Assembly (NCBI GenBank): GCA_041652935.1
Contig: JBAZGH010000046.1
Coordinates: 1 to 5,927, forward strand
DNA length: 5,927 nucleotides
From: JBAZGH01 sp041652935
Lineage (GTDB): Bacteria > Patescibacteriota > Patescibacteriia > Patescibacteriales > XYC2-FULL-47-12
Direction: 5' to 3'
The notes under the pieces: model-generated
Databases searched by the model: none
What the model was told of the DNA's origin: nothing
The model's input: only the letters and a program-made list of their open reading frames with translations
Translations under genes and position numbers: made by a program
In this document: one piece after another, positions 5,722-5,927 of the stretch
How the letters are laid out: each line of letters opens with the position of its first letter
Numbering within the stretch: the first letter of the stretch is position 1

Positions 5722-5741
5722 GTACAAAGAAAATTGAACTT

Positions 5742-5927
5742 ATGTTAAACAAAAAAAATTACATTTTATTTTTAATACTTATTGTGCTGGCCGGAGCCGC
5801 CTATTTATATGTCGGGCCTTTTCAGAAATGGCGGGAAGAGAAAAAACAGGCCGGCTACCGGAATTTTTTATCGCACATAAATATGGATTTAGTAAATAGG
5901 GTGGAGGTAACTGACGCTAGCGGGGAA
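5742..5927 (+). CDS. DUF4340-type membrane-anchored protein, 5' part
   Basis: Only the first 62 residues are present; the gene runs off the window. Residues 7-25 (YILFLILIVLAGAAYLYVG) form a hydrophobic anchor, followed by a charged stretch with KWREEKKQ and then a segment, FLSHINMDLVNRVEVTDASGE, that resembles the opening beta-strand region of DUF4340 proteins. These proteins commonly follow GldG-like genes in the same operon and are predicted to sit outside the membrane beside the transporter. The ATG at 5742 is supported by the anchor starting at once; no Shine-Dalgarno site is visible. The leader ends in TTGAACTT before the ATG, similar to TTGAACT before the ATPase start. The identification leans on position as much as on sequence, because the body of the protein is missing. 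Confidence 0.72.
   Translation, partial: MLNKKNYILFLILIVLAGAAYLYVGPFQKWREEKKQAGYRNFLSHINMDLVNRVEVTDASGE

Overview
The window looks like a stretch of a small-genome, AT-rich uncultured bacterium. Candidate Phyla Radiation (Patescibacteria) is my best guess. The grounds are AT-rich coding sequence, almost no Shine-Dalgarno sites, gaps full of A/T runs and short palindromic repeats, and a compact envelope-type gene set. This is inference from style; there is no rRNA or marker gene to place it. TGA acts as a stop and no long gene has an internal TGA, so the standard bacterial code fits.

Layout. Positions 1-180 are non-coding: a GC-rich hairpin repeat, then two tandem terminator-like hairpins. 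On the minus strand, 183-650 encodes an unrecognised 155-residue, tryptophan-rich protein made of two gap-free copies of a ~62-residue unit. It has its own -10 boxes, a strong Shine-Dalgarno site and terminators, so it is a self-contained cassette. A divergent promoter region (651-782) separates it from a membrane-anchored HtrA/DegP-type serine protease with a PDZ domain (783-1904). After a 101-bp gap with a good promoter comes a Gld-type ABC transporter set, all on the plus strand: ATPase (2006-2935), six-helix permease (3050-3778), GldG-like auxiliary protein (3909-5480), and the start of a DUF4340-type protein cut off by the window end (5742-5927).

How they work together. The ATPase and permease should form an ABC-2 type membrane complex. 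The GldG-like and DUF4340-type proteins each have an N-terminal membrane anchor and a large part predicted outside, and are the usual accessory partners of this complex. The substrate is unknown and gliding should not be assumed. HtrA would provide envelope protein quality control and may be only a neighbour.

The most unusual feature is in the gaps. Each of the three gaps inside the transporter set (114, 130 and 261 bp) holds a different inverted-repeat element, and two of these end only 6-7 bases before the next start codon. The last gap holds a ~177-bp element with 21-bp terminal inverted repeats (one mismatch), TTAA at both ends and nested GC-rich palindromes. It looks like a non-autonomous mobile element (MITE-like). 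I see no CRISPR array, tRNA, rRNA or transposase gene.
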